Assembly: GCA_022560025.1 (NCBI GenBank)
Contig: JAFISE010000010.1
Location: 124,001 to 188,000 of the forward strand
From: Stagonosporopsis chrysanthemi
Lineage: Eukaryota > Ascomycota > Dothideomycetes > Pleosporales > Didymellaceae
Direction: 5' to 3'
DNA length: 64,000 bases
Position numbers and translations under genes: made by a program. Below the pieces are notes generated by a model. It had not been told where the DNA came from. It did not search any database and saw only the letters and a program-made list of their open reading frames with translations. Positions 32,321 to 43,778 of the stretch are shown piece by piece; position 1 is the first letter of the stretch; each line of letters begins with the position of its first letter.

Positions 32321-34421
32321 ATGGCCAGTACTGTCGTTCTCACGCCTCCGCCCAGGAACGACTCGCCAAGCAACAAGACGTCTAAAAAGAGGGAGAGCGA
32401 AGCTACTCCAGAAGGCAAGCCGAAGAGAACGCGCACGGGGTGCTTGACATGCAGAGAGAGGCATTTGAAATGCGATGAGAACAAGCCTTGCTGCAACAAC
32501 TGCGCAAAATCGCAGCGCGATTGCAACTGGGGCAAGAAGCTCAATTTCCTTGATACAACCTGCGAGAGGAACGCCTATCTAATTCCCAAGGGCGCCGAGT
32601 ACCAGGTCGCCTTCCAAGACGAGTCAAGGGTCATCGCGGCCGAGTATGTGGGTGGACGAGAGATGTATCCTGAGGAAGGGACCGACGTGTACATGCCCAT
32701 CGCCGATAATGGCTTCTCACTGGGACCTCCTGAGGGCCTTGCACCTCCTCCAGCCGCGCACCAACTTCTTCCTCCAATACAAGGCATGGCCCAGGAGTCT
32801 TATCAACAGGCGCAACATTACGGCTACGATCAGCAGCAAGTGCCACAGCAGCACCATGCGCGGGCTCGTAAGTACAATCTTCTGATCTTTGTCTTTGACC
32901 CTTGTACTGACTGATTCAGATTCCAACTACTCAAACTCAAATCGATCGCCCTACGCTATGGATCATGACGCAAGCCCAGCACCAGTGCCAACCCGCGATT
33001 ATCTGAAGTCACAAGAAGAAGTCCTGTACATGCAGGTCTTCGTCGAAGAAATTGGCATCTGGATGGACAGTATGGACGCGCATAAACACTTCTCGCGCCT
33101 CCTGCCGTTCCACGCGCTGAACGAACCTATGCTGCTGAACGCTTTCTTGGCCTGCGGTGCTCGCCACCTAGCACTTGTAAATCCCAAGTACAGCGAAGAG
33201 AAAGCTCTGCACTACTACGATATCGCGACACGCGATCTTCTACACTCTCTGCAGGACCCAGACCGCGACACGTTCCTGTGCGCGACCACGGCCGTCATCC
33301 TCAACGTACACGAAATCATGGGTGAACGAGCGCTGCAACGAATGAACCATATCGCCGGTGCTCGAGCCTTGATAAAGGAGTGTCGCTGGAACGCACGATC
33401 AATTGGCGTAGGAGCTGCCTGTTTCTGGTTGAACGTTGGCATGGAGATTCTGAGCTGTCTTCACTTCAATTGGCAGGTGGCATGGGACCCAGATGAATGG
33501 GGTATCGAACTGGACTTCTCGCCCGAGACCGAGTCGGGCAAGGAGGAGACTTGGACGCACAAGATCTTATACATTGTCGCAAAGATATGCAACTATCGTG
33601 CGTCAATACCGCGAAACCCAGATATCGCAAGGCAAACGCTTCAAGACCGCCATAATGAGTGGCTACGGCTGAAAGATATGACAGATCGGTGGAATGAAGG
33701 CATTCCGCGTACTATGCACCCTATGGCATATCTGTACCCAGGCCATACGATTTCAGGCTCTGCCTTTCCAGAGGTGTGGCTGATCAAGCGAACCTCTATC
33801 GTCGCCAGGTTGTTCTACCACACATGTCTAGTCCTGCTTGCGCAAATCAATCCTATTCAAAGCTCGAACGAGCCAGAGATGTGGAACATGATCGAGCAGA
33901 ACTCGAAGTTCATCTGCGGCATCAGCGCCCATGTCAAGGACCGTGGTGTTGCAAGTGTAGCACTACGCTCTCTTGCTATTGCGGGCGAGTGTCTTACGGA
34001 TCGAAGAGAACAGGAGGAAGTCCTACAAATCTTTGACAAGATTCGTCAGGAGACAGGCTGGCGGATCGGCTTCGTGAACACAGAGCTGAAGGCCAAATGG
34101 GGCTGGGATGCGCAAGACCAGCAGCAGGCAAACGGCCATGCTCAAGATGCGAATGCCGTCTACCAGCAGCAACAAGTGCATCAGGCTCAACTGGTCGTTC
34201 AGCAACAGATGCAGCCCCCGCCAACGCAGCCCCCTATCATCCGGCCAAGGCCCCCTCCAGGTTTTGGCAATCCACTTCTCGTCGCAGATTTTAACATGCC
34301 TCAACACCCTTATCAGAGCCATTATGTACCGGCAAATTTCATACAGCAGCAACAACCGGCGACACTTCTTCAGCCACCCATTCCCGTTGCAAACGGTTTC
34401 GGTGGGCATCAGTTTTACTAA
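32321..34421 (+). CDS. Zn2Cys6 transcription factor with fungal-specific regulatory domain
   Basis: This nuclear DNA-binding regulator has exons 32321-32867 and 32920-34421 (682 residues). The zinc cluster is at 41-68 (CLTCRERHLKCDENKPCCNN then C61, C68), preceded by the basic stretch KPKRTRTG. A long middle part shows the helical regulatory fold, with FHALNEPMLLNAFLACGARH, HYYDIATRDLLHSL, AVILNVHEIMGERALQRMNH and CFWLNVGMEILSCLHFNWQ, the arrangement of the Fungal_trans_2 class seen in ARCA/PRO1-like regulators. The C-terminal 130 residues are rich in Gln and Pro (QQQQ, PPPTQPPIIRPRPPPG), a likely activation region. The junction rebuilds ARAHSNYSNSNRS. Target genes cannot be told; it sits beside ASA1 and a lactonase gene without obvious link. 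Confidence 0.9.
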
Positions 34422-35275
34422 ATGCTCTGTTATCATACACATACAGCACAAGCGCTTCTCGAATTTTCACTTGTATTACCGATGTCTCCCTGCATTTACC
34501 TGAAGCGACGGAGTTTCTGGATCTTTTGCTATTCCCATTTAAGCGTGTGAGTACACAGAAAGTGGGCGAGAGCTCCTCATGATGTTATGATTAGCGAATT
34601 CCACATCCCGAAGGAAAAGTGGATGTCATCGAAAGTTTATCTGCGCAATGTACATATACCCCGAATGTAGCGTGTGGAGAGGATACACAATATCACAGCT
34701 ACAGACAGACAGCTTTCCTGCAGCGACGAGAGGCTTAATGTCTACTTGCGAACTCTTATCAGAAAAAACTTACGCCACAAGCTTGCCGGGGCATCATCAA
34801 TATGTATGCCGATTGCATTAAATCGACATCCCGTGTGTTCCTTGGACGATTCCTACGCCAAGGTGAATTGAAATGACGCCGGATGTTCCTTGTCCGTAGA
34901 CGGAAAACTAGTCCGAATCAAGGCGACGAGGTTTCAAGACGTACCCCGCAATACTCCAAAACATTACCTACATATGTGAGTGAATACGAAGCACATGGTA
35001 CCACGCACGCACGACCTGTAATAGGCTGAAAACTGGGTGCACGAGGCTGACGACAGGCTTGGTATTGATATTCGAAAAAGATCAATGGTGGAAAATGGAC
35101 ACACAAGAAGCAGCCAAGGACTCGTACGGTGAGTGCCATCTATTGAAAAGCTTGGTATAGTACTTCCAGCTCTAGGGGAGCGGCGTCCAATTTGCACTCA
35201 GTATATCTATTGCGATATCATCCCCTTACTCCCCTACAAAGTTGCTGAAGTCAGCTTTCCTCCAACTCCAGAAAC
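34422..35275. other. Intergenic, 0.85 kb
   Basis: 3' flank of the regulator and promoter of the lactonase gene. No gene seen. Confidence 0.5.
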
Positions 35276-36580
35276 ATGGTGCACACTTTCAAAGTGACAT
35301 CGTTACTTGCTTGCTCGCTATCTGTTCTAACTGAAGCAGCTACCCTCTTCGCAGCTCAGTCGAGCGGAGATCTGAGCACACTCGCACTTACTCGCCAGGG
35401 CGGGTCTTACAGTCTCTCTGTGACATCAACGAGCAGAGAGTGTGGCGGTAATCCTTCGTGGCTAAATCTCGACTCTCCTCGGCGCCTTCTTTACTGTCTT
35501 GATCGCGGTCACAGCAACGTAACAAAAGGCTCACTCAACTCCTTCCGGATCGGGGAACGAGGCGCATTGAGCAAGGTTGATGGTGTCGAAGCACCTTTTT
35601 CGGGCGTGGCAGCTGAGTATTTCGAGCTCGGCGATGGGAAGAGGGGATACGTCACTGCGAGCTAGTCCGTCCGTCCATTGCATTTAGATTCTTCCGCTGA
35701 CAACTCGAAGCAATAAGTCGGCAATCGGGGCCTTCTCTTTCCCTTCCGATGGCTCTCTAGAACCCCCAGCGCAGGTTTTGTTCCCAACAAACGATGTTGT
35801 TGGGCCCGTTCCAAGTAGGCAAAGTGGGAGCTTTGCTCACCATGTAATCCTTGATCCAACTCAGAAGTACATCCTGATTCCTGATCTTGGTGCTGACCTG
35901 ATTCGTGTATTCACATACCATCCCAGCTCCGTTGCACCACTCACAGAACTGGCGCCTTTGAAGACAGACCCAGGCGCTGGCCCGAGACACGGTGTGTTCT
36001 GGAAAGCACCCGGACGTGGTAAAGACAAGGCTTTGTATCTGCTTTTCAACGGCGAGTTGAGTCAGAAAGTGTATTCCTACCGCATCACGTACACAACCAG
36101 CGGTCTGGTGTGGGAAAAGGTTTTTGAAGCCGTAGCGCTGGGTGAACTGGGGGAGACATTGCCACCCAACACAGCACCAATAAGCGGAATTGCCGTTTCT
36201 GTAAGTCTAGTTGCTTTTCAGTGCAAGCATGGAGAGTCGCAACTAACGACTTGTAGCCTGACCAGAAATTCGTCATCGTGAGCAGCCGCCAGCATTCCTT
36301 CAACCAATCTCCTCTCTTCCAAAAGGCGGACAGTGATTCGCTGTCGACATTCAAAATTCACGATGAGGGGAAGTTGAGTCTGGTGCAGGTTGCCCCAAGC
36401 GGTGGGTATCTGCCGCGTCAATTCAGTCTGAATAAGAAGGGCGACAAGGTTGCTGTTGGTCATCAGGGCAACAGCACCGTCGTGGTGTGGGAAAGGGATG
36501 TTTGGAGTGGCAAGATTGGCGGAAAGCTCGGAGAGACGAAGGCTAAGGGGCCGGTTGTGTTTGTGGGGTGGGACGAGTAA
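35276..36580 (+). CDS. Secreted lactonase-type seven-bladed beta-propeller (6-phosphogluconolactonase/muconate cyclase family)
   Basis: Exons are 35276-35664, 35711-36200 and 36257-36580 (400 residues). The N-terminus MVHTFKVTSLLACSLSVLTEA is a signal peptide, so the product is probably extracellular. Family features are LNLDSPRRLLYCLDRG, GVAAEYFELGDGKRGYVTAS, VPSRQSGSFAHHVILDPTQK, ILIPDLGADLIRVFTYH, GAGPRHGVFWK and GGYLPRQFSLNKKGDKVAVG, matching the lactonase propeller in order. Relatives include carboxy-cis,cis-muconate cyclase and cytosolic 6-phosphogluconolactonase; a secreted form more likely acts on an external lactone or aromatic ring product (inference). The first intron uses a weak donor (TA/GTCCGT) that overlaps an in-frame TAG, and only splicing rebuilds VTASYNKSAIGAF. 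The model depends on this junction, which I trust because both sides match the family. Confidence 0.84.
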
Positions 36581-38354
36581 AGGGGTCGATAGGAGTGATT
36601 TGTCTTCCATATGTTCGAAGACGGTTGAGATATTGCAGACATATTATTGTCTTCAAAGTGAAACACCCGGCCAATTATCTTTGAGTAATCCGCCATACCG
36701 CAGTGCCAGCGCTGTTTGCTAATCAAACGGTCTCGATGTCGAGTGATTTGACATCAGGGTCCTCAAACACGCTGGCATTATCTTTAGGTCGGCTATCAAG
36801 GTCCTAAAAATCGTGCTACTATAAGGACCAGTTACCCTCCCACCTTGCGACCCCGCGGGCTATGGCTCCCTCCAAACCGGCTCACCTGCCTGGACTCAAC
36901 CTAAAGCCACGGAGATGACATCCGCCCCCCCTGTTGACCTATCGATGCGGCCTCCCGTCTAACCTCAACACCACCTTTAGGGTCCACATCACGCACTTCC
37001 ATCTGCCCCGCGCTTAGTACTAACCGCAATGTCTCATGATTTCAGCCCTAAATCTTTCCCCGCACCCGTTTCTTCGGACCTTGACGCAATTATACTTTGA
37101 GACGCAACGACAATACCTTGGCCGCCCAGTCACAGTGTTATTCATTTGGAATCCGATCTGGAGGCGCAGTGTTCAGGCGCGGGTAAGTCCTTGCATCGCA
37201 GGCGGATCCACCCTCTCCACCGTCAGTCGGGATTGACTGCCGCCATCGACTCTCATGATCCTATTTGTATGGGGCCGCGAAATCACGGAGTACGATACTT
37301 GCGACCCCATTATTGCACCATAGCGTTTTTCAACTGCGCTGCCACGTTGTGATTGCTCGGAAGCTTTACGCGCAAGGCTGCTTGTTCGACACTACCTACC
37401 CCGCCATGGGCTGCGGGTCAATCATATTTCCGCTCGGCATTAAGGATCTCCGCACGGTAGCTTGTGAGCCGCATGCAGTGGATCTGGCCAAACATTGAGA
37501 CAGTCTCTTGATTGGACGACGACGTTGCTGTTTCTGGGACGTGAGAGGTGCAGTGTGGGATGTGGCTTGTTCGGCTGGCACAGCAGCTGAGGATTGATGT
37601 TTTCGCGCTCGACCGACCCAGCAGTGCGCGGCAGTACAGGCTTCGGGCGTATTGATGGCTCATCTGATTCGTATGAGGTACATCAGACTATGCGGTTAGA
37701 GGAGAGGACACGAGGCTGATGTCGAACTAGGCATGTACGAATCAGGACTTGCAAAACATAGTGCAAGTGAATTGCGTGTACTTATTTTCTTTACAGATCA
37801 CGATCAACTGCATTGATTGACCTGACAGCAAAAGAAATTCTGTCAGCTTTTGCGTCATTCAGTGCGGCCGTGAAGTTCAGTGGCTGGAATAAAAGATCAG
37901 GAGATATCCGTCCCAAAGCAGCAACGTCAAGTCACCCCGCCTCAACTTGCTATCTGGTCACCCCTCACACCACAGTGAACGGGCCTTTGACCCTGGTCGT
38001 GATGTACACACTAATGTCAGGCCACGTTAGTCCACACTATTCACGGGTACTTCACTCCACTGATGAGCGTCTACGGCCTCCACGCTACGAGCTTCGCCTC
38101 CCGTCCGATGCATCATCATCCGACAGCTTGATGCCCTGTCCTTGATTCTGTACCCCTCGGTGGGCACTGTGGCCTACAATGGGTCCTTCGTGGACCAATG
38201 GCACGCCTTACCAGCTATGAGATAGTTCCGGCCCGCCGAACATACCACTCGGAGTGACCGGTAGAGAGGAGCTTTGTACTGAACACAGCTGTTACTTCCC
38301 AGGTTGGTAAGTGCTCGAGCTATCGAGATCCTTGCCAACGAACGTATACTGCAG

Positions 38355-38360
38355 GTGGGG
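38355..38360 (+). promoter_or_regulatory. Candidate CreA/Mig1 site
   Basis: GTGGGG fits the CreA consensus SYGGRG and lies 160 bases before ADH1. A single site is weak evidence, but carbon-catabolite control of alcohol dehydrogenase is well known. Confidence 0.3.
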
Positions 38361-38397
38361 TTACAGTCTCGAGCTTACCAACACATCCGTTTGCAGG

Positions 38398-38405
38398 TAT
38401 ATAAG
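38398..38405 (+). promoter_or_regulatory. TATA box of ADH1
   Basis: TATATAAG lies 110 bases before the ADH1 start codon, a normal distance with a short leader, and fits a strongly expressed gene. Confidence 0.6.
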
Positions 38406-38514
38406 ACCTCAGCACACCCCTCGAATTGAATCACCAGTCTTTCAATCTATTGACTTTACAACATTCTACGCTTCGCTCGACAAACCAAAAGTTCACATTT
38501 TTCACTCACCCACA

Positions 38515-39674
38515 ATGCCAGAAATCCCGAAGGAGCAATGGGCACAGGTCATCGAGAAGACCGGCGGCCCCGTCGAATACAAGAAGATTCCTGTCCGCGA
38601 GCCTGGTCCAGACGAGGTTCTTGTTAACATCAAGTACTCTGGTGTCTGCCACACTGACCTTCACGCCGTTAATGGAGACTGGCCCTTGGTAAGTTTGGCG
38701 TTTGCGCCTACATAAGATTATGTGATCTTACAATTGAACAGCCCACCAAGCTGCCCCTCGTTGGTGGCCACGAGGGTGCCGGTGTTGTGGTTGCCAAAGG
38801 CAATCTCGTGAACGATATCGAAATCGGTGACTATGCTGGTGTCAAGTGGATCAACGGAACATGTCTCGCATGCGACTTCTGCCAACAGTCAGATGAGCCG
38901 CTTTGCTCGAAAGCCCTACTCTCGGGATACACAGTCGATGGTACCTTCCAGCAATACTGTATTGCCAAGGCCGCTCACGTCGCCCGCATCCCGAAGGAGT
39001 GTGCTCTTGATGCCATTGCCCCCGTTCTCTGCGCTGGTATTACCGTCTATAAGGGCCTGAAGGAATCAGAAGTCAAGCCTGGCCAGTGGGTTGCCATTGT
39101 CGGTGCCGGTGGAGGTCTTGGATCTCTAGCCTGCCAGTATGCTAAGGCTATGGGATGCCGTGTCATCGGTATCGATACTGGTGACGAGAAGAAGAAGATG
39201 GTCACCGAGCTCGGTGGTGAGGCATTTGTGGACTTTGCAACCTCAAAGAACGTCGTCGCCGATGTGCAAAAGGCCACACCAGATGGTCTTGGGCCCCACG
39301 CTGTTATCCTCGTTGCCGTCAACGAGAAGCCGTTCCAGCAGGCTGCAGAATATGTCCGACCTCGCGGTACTGTCATCTGCATTGGTCTCCCGGCTGGTGC
39401 CTACCTTAAGGCCCCCGTCTTCGAATCCGTCATCAAGATGGTCAGGATCCAGGGTAAGCCGATCGATCCATGTTGACACTTGAAATGCTGATCAAGATTC
39501 CCAGGCTCGTACGTCGGCAACCGCAAGGACAGCGCAGAGGCCATCGAATTTTTCGCTCGTGGGTTGATCAAGGCACCCTTCAAGGTCGTCGGGCTCTCCG
39601 AGCTCCAGATGGTGTACGACAAAATGCACGCTGGTGCCATCGCTGGACGATACGTCCTTGACACGTCCAAGTAG
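38515..39674 (+). CDS. ADH1: Zinc alcohol dehydrogenase, fermentative ADH1 type
   Basis: This cytosolic NAD-dependent enzyme interconverts acetaldehyde and ethanol. Exons are 38515-38688, 38742-39453 and 39505-39674 (351 residues, the usual fungal length). The catalytic zinc site is GVCHTDLHA (Cys45) with GGHEGAGVVV. The structural zinc lobe is CLACDFCQQSDEPLC. The cofactor fold is VGAGGGLGSLACQYAKAMG followed by the acidic end of the strand (IGID). The end SYVGNRKDSAEAIEFFARG to AGRYVLDTSK is classic. Intron positions fall after WPL and in IQ-GSYVGN. A TATA box and an AACCAAAA/CACAATG leader suggest high expression. The gene is complete with all ligands present. Confidence 0.95.
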
Positions 39675-40364
39675 AGAGCAGAAAGTGTCTGATGTATACC
39701 GGCTTTATGATAATGGCGACAACCTTGCTAACTTCGGAGAAGATACCGTGCTGGGTAGATAGCTAGCTTCATGTACATACTGAATGCAGAAATTTTTCAC
39801 TGTATAGTCTCGGGTATGAACTTCTGTTGGGGTCCATGTAAATTAACGGTAATCTTGATGTTGGCCTACCAAGCGGCTCCACCGGATGTCGAATGCATGG
39901 TGTTCCAGCTGAGGGAACAATGTCGTTCGCGAACGGACGTTGTGCTACGTCAAACCGGCACCTTAGCGCCACTCTAGCAATACTTTCTTTGCATCCGATA
40001 TTCAGGAAACATCTTGGAGCAAGTCCCTCTTAAGTTTCAGGCGTTGTGATCCAGCCCTTTGTAGCACGATAAATGCACATGCTGGGGCAAGACTAGAACA
40101 AGAACGGATATGTTGTTGCAAAGCAGTGCTTCGACAGATTGTCATTGTAAAAAGCCGAACTGACATGGGTCTGCAGAGAAGGTGCCCGGAATTACCAAGC
40201 CAATCACCGCACATGATTAAGCTTCGTGGTGCGCAGCACGTCTAAGCCACACCGAAGCATCCATGAAGAAATCATCAAGCCCCTGAATACCTACAGTCGT
40301 GATGCCTGAAGTCCCTGCCTTTTCTCGTTATTGTGGTCAATGGCATTTGTCCAAGACCTGACGA
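39675..40364. other. Intergenic, 690 bp
   Basis: 3' flank of ADH1 and promoter of the Zn2Cys6 regulator at 40365. No gene seen. Confidence 0.5.
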
Positions 40365-41543
40365 ATGCCCAAAAAACGATACCACAAGAAGTCCCGGGCT
40401 GGGTGCGACACGTGCAAGCGACGGCGGGTCAAGTGCGATGAAGTCATACCCACATGCGGTAACTGCGCTCAACGCCAGGATCCATGCCACTATTCGCACG
40501 CGACTGCGATTATCACGACAACTAGGCCGAAGAGACGGGCCGCGTCGCCGTCAGCGGATCACATTACCTTCATCCCTTCTTACCCGCTGTTTGATGCTTA
40601 TAATGGGCCGTCATCACGAATCACCTCCTACAATGCCACCCGGATGAAAGAGTTGCAGCTCATGCACCAATGGAGCACAGTCACATATCTCGACTCAGGA
40701 CCGCGTAACATGGAAGCCTTCCGCGACTACTTTATCAACCAGGCGCTGGAGTATCCCTACCTCATGGACATCCTCCTCTCTTTTACCTCTCTCCACAGCG
40801 CGAGCAAAGCCTCAGAACCCGCTAAAGCATACGAACACGTCACAGCGGCACTGCACTTCCAGAACCAGAGCATCGCCGAACTTAATCGCGAGCAGTCGCT
40901 ACTGCGCGTCTCGCGGGAGACGTGCGAGCCCGTCCTCCTCGGCACCGCCTTGAATGGTATATGCATGCTACTAGCCTCGTTGGTGCCGGCAGCATCGGGC
41001 GATCAGCTCGAGACGATTCCCCAGATCATGCTGCGCGCGAGGCAGTGTTTCTTGGGCGTGGGAGAAGTGGTTGACCACTGCAGAGACTGGGCCAAAGACG
41101 GCGAGTTGTCGCGTATTTTTGCGAGCCCAACGGTGCAGAAGATCGAGGACGGTGGCTTGATCACGGTGGACAAGGTGCGTAGCTTGAGCGATGCGGTGCT
41201 GGCAAATGTCGATCTGGACGGTTCTGCGACCCCGTTCCTCCGAGAAACGATGCAGAAGATGGAAAAGGCCTATGTGGATAACAATCGTCGATCGGTTTTC
41301 GGGTGGCTGGTCATGGTCGAGGCTGAGTTCTTTGACAGAGTTGCTTTGGGTGAAACTGCAGCTACGGTGATACTAGTGTGTTGGGGCGCGCTTACGTTTG
41401 CGATGGAGGAAGTGTGGTGGACAAAGTACGCAGGGAAGAGGATTGTTGAAGACCTGTCTGTGCAACTTGCTGGCTGCGACAGCAGATGGAACAAGATTTT
41501 AGAGTGGTGCTATGGACAGGTGGGGATTCTTGGGAATGGATAG
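40365..41543 (+). CDS. Zn2Cys6 transcription factor, UPC2-like
   Basis: This is a single exon of 392 residues. The zinc cluster is at 14-41: C14DTC17KRRRVKC24DEVIPTC31GNC34, then C41, preceded by the basic start MPKKRYHKKSRAG. This compact layout (N-terminal cluster, about 390 residues, no long middle homology region) is that of the UPC2/sterol uptake control-like group. Supporting segments are LQLMHQWSTVTYLDSGP, the helix MDILLSFTSLHSASKAS, HVTAALHFQNQSIAELN and the hydrophobic WLVMVEAEFFDRVALGETAAT near the end. The HQW..T motif after the linker is typical of that group. It lies 690 bp from ADH1, and a functional link is not shown. Targets are unknown. Confidence 0.87.
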   Translation: MPKKRYHKKSRAGCDTCKRRRVKCDEVIPTCGNCAQRQDPCHYSHATAIITTTRPKRRAASPSADHITFIPSYPLFDAYNGPSSRITSYNATRMKELQLMHQWSTVTYLDSGPRNMEAFRDYFINQALEYPYLMDILLSFTSLHSASKASEPAKAYEHVTAALHFQNQSIAELNREQSLLRVSRETCEPVLLGTALNGICMLLASLVPAASGDQLETIPQIMLRARQCFLGVGEVVDHCRDWAKDGELSRIFASPTVQKIEDGGLITVDKVRSLSDAVLANVDLDGSATPFLRETMQKMEKAYVDNNRRSVFGWLVMVEAEFFDRVALGETAATVILVCWGALTFAMEEVWWTKYAGKRIVEDLSVQLAGCDSRWNKILEWCYGQVGILGNG

Positions 41544-42228
41544 CGAACGAGAACGAAGTCCTTAATGCAAACGGGCCGTCCTCGCTAGAATGACACTTTC
41601 TTCCCATTCGCTCAGCGCAGAGCTCTATCCGTTGATGAAGCCTGATTCGACTATCACCGAATTGTGAATGGCCAAGCTTCGCTCTCGTTTACTCGTTCAC
41701 TAGTCCACCCGTCTACGTTCAACCTTAGAAGTCAGTCATCAAATCCTCAGATGGCTAGGACTCAGGCATGCTGGAGCTGAGCAGTCGTCCTTCGTTGCCC
41801 GAGCCATACAAGCCCAATCCCAAGGATATGTGAATCTGCCAACGACCCTGATAGATCATACATTCACGCCTGTCCTACGCACCTTGTCATCTGAAGGTAT
41901 TGAGTCCGTAACAATGTCTCTCATGTGTTGCAGATATAGCCAACGTAAATGCGGAATGTGGCACAAGATAGGATGGCCATGGCGAAGCGAATGCCACAAT
42001 ATTTGAGACTGCAATATTGCCAAAAGAGAGACGGCAAAGCATTAACGACGGGAGAAATCATCACCCAGGATGAGAGATGCAGGTGGAATCTGAATTGCGG
42101 TAGTAGCGTTTGCCGCTGGAAGTTCATGATTATCATTGTATCGTTTAGATCATTACTTCGTATCGTTGATCTCGACACCGTCTGAGGTTATAGATAGGTG
42201 CGAGCTTTCTCATACCCAGTATGAAACT
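41544..42228. other. Convergent 3' flanks, 0.7 kb
   Basis: This lies between the regulator and GID8, which point at each other. No gene seen. Confidence 0.5.
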
Positions 42229-43407
42229 TTATTGCACCATGACATCAGCACCCTCGCCATTATTGCCGAGAACATTATCTTCAGCATCCTGCAACCCCAA
42301 TGGCATAGTAGGAGGAATCTCCTTATTGGCTTCCCTGGCCTTTGTTTCAGCCCACTGGCGCAGACGCACCAAGCTCCTCATGCGCGCCTCCCCATGAGCT
42401 CCCATATTAGTAAGGATAGCTTCATTGACCCTACTAGCAACATCGCGACGAAGAGATGGTTCCAGAAGCTCGGCAAGATCCTTCTGAAGTTTCCCAGTGG
42501 CTGGAAGGAATATGAGCAGGGTCATGGTGAGCTCGAGGTCCTTCAAGAAATCCGGGTTGGTGGCCGCGCGGGGAGCGAGTTGCGATGAAGCAAAGCTCAG
42601 AGCAGGAGTCACGTCGGATGTTGCGGAAGAAGTGCACGACCGGATCAGCTCAATCAGCTGCAGACGAAGCAGGGCGAAGTGGAGAGCTGTGTCTGTGTCA
42701 AGGATCTGATAGCTTGTCAGCATAGCCCAGTAAAGCGATGTGGTAACAAGAAGAGGTTTTTGCTTGCAATCATACTGAGGACTGAAGGTTTGATTATCAT
42801 CAAAGAGATTCTGCGTGGTGCATGAAACTGAATATAATCCTGCAAGAGGGGGAAAGTTAAAGATGATGTTCATGACATACCTGAGGGTTGAGATCGTTGA
42901 TCTTGGTGACGGCAGTGTCAATGTCGCCAGCGTGGATTGCCTGTCGTATTTCTACGCGAGACTGAATGGACTCCTCTTCAAGAGGTAGCTGGATGTTCGC
43001 TTCTTTGGCAAACTTTTCTGCAGCTCGGGGATATCCTTCGCTGACCAGATAGTCCATGACGACAAAATTGATGTCACTAAGCTTCGGGTCAGCGAGTGCT
43101 TCTCTAATATATCGTTGATGACAATGATGTAGCAGAACAACAAACGTTGCTCGAGATCAGTCTACAAGTTATGTTGTGCTCTACACGGAATTTTCGGAGA
43201 GATTCCCAACTTATTTTTTATCGCATCATAAGAGGGCAAGGATGGTGTGAAGGTGAATAAACTTACGTCTTTGAGGGTTTGACATCGTCAATCTTCCTCT
43301 GGAAGGGATGTTGTGTAGGCGTTGCAGCCGAGACAGAAACGGTGGATGAGCTCTGCGTCAAGTCAGGATGCGGGGCACATGATTTAGAACTTCGATATGC
43401 GTACCAT
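42229..43407 (-). CDS. GID8: GID/CTLH ubiquitin-ligase subunit Gid8
   Basis: Gid8 is a scaffold of the GID E3 ligase that degrades gluconeogenic enzymes when glucose returns. Minus-strand exons are 43407-43405, 43352-43267, 43076-42881 and 42705-42229 (253 residues). The first coding exon is only the ATG, directly followed by GTACGC; splicing gives MSSSTVSVSAATPTQHPF. Next comes KIDDVKPSKTDINFVV, then the LisH helix MDYLVSEGYPRAAEKFAKEA, CTLH region (SIQSRVEIRQAIHAGDIDTA) and CRA region from LDTDTALHFALLRLQLIELI to the end. Introns 2 and 3 are long for this window (190 and 175 nt). An alternative start at the internal MDYLV would lose the conserved VKPSKTDINF part, so the spliced start is preferred. 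It is divergent to URK1, 371 bp away. Confidence 0.9.
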
Positions 43408-43778
43408 GGTGAAGCAGAGGCTCTATCACCTCATCCGACGTCCATCAGGAAGGAAGTGAAGCTGCTCGACCGCGGTCGAGGTACGTGGGCACGCGCAAAG
43501 TTTGCGGGCTGTTGGTGCAGGAAGGGTTGATGGAACGAAGCTGGTGAAGAGAAACTCGAACTCGCTTCCTAGCGCCTCTTGGCAAATGTGGTTTGTGCGT
43601 CGTCTTAGTGCCGCTGGCACCCAGTAAGCGGGCGGGACCGAGCAGTCTACTCAAAATCTATCTCTGCTGTATCACTACATAAGGCTTTGCGTATCTTCAT
43701 TCTTTCGCTGTTTCAAATTTCGTACGACATGAGGTAGATCTGAGCCACACTTAAATATCAGAAATCACACCCATCACC
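43408..43778. other. Divergent promoter GID8/URK1, 371 bp
   Basis: Shared upstream region of GID8 (minus) and URK1 (plus). No gene seen; near the URK1 end the DNA is AT-rich (TTAAATATC). Confidence 0.5.

Larger units (their letters stand above)
36581..38514. other. Gene-poor stretch and ADH promoter, 1.9 kb
   Basis: No gene is supported in 36.6-38.3 kb; frames are short and lack motifs. The last 250 bp form the ADH1 promoter, with a TATATAAG box and a GTGGGG element, then a leader rich in CA/CT just before the ATG. Confidence 0.5.

Noticed and set aside
36861..36917. 18-codon mini-ORF MAPSKPAHLPGLNLKPRR
   Set aside because: Too short to support, no conserved neighbour or leader role.
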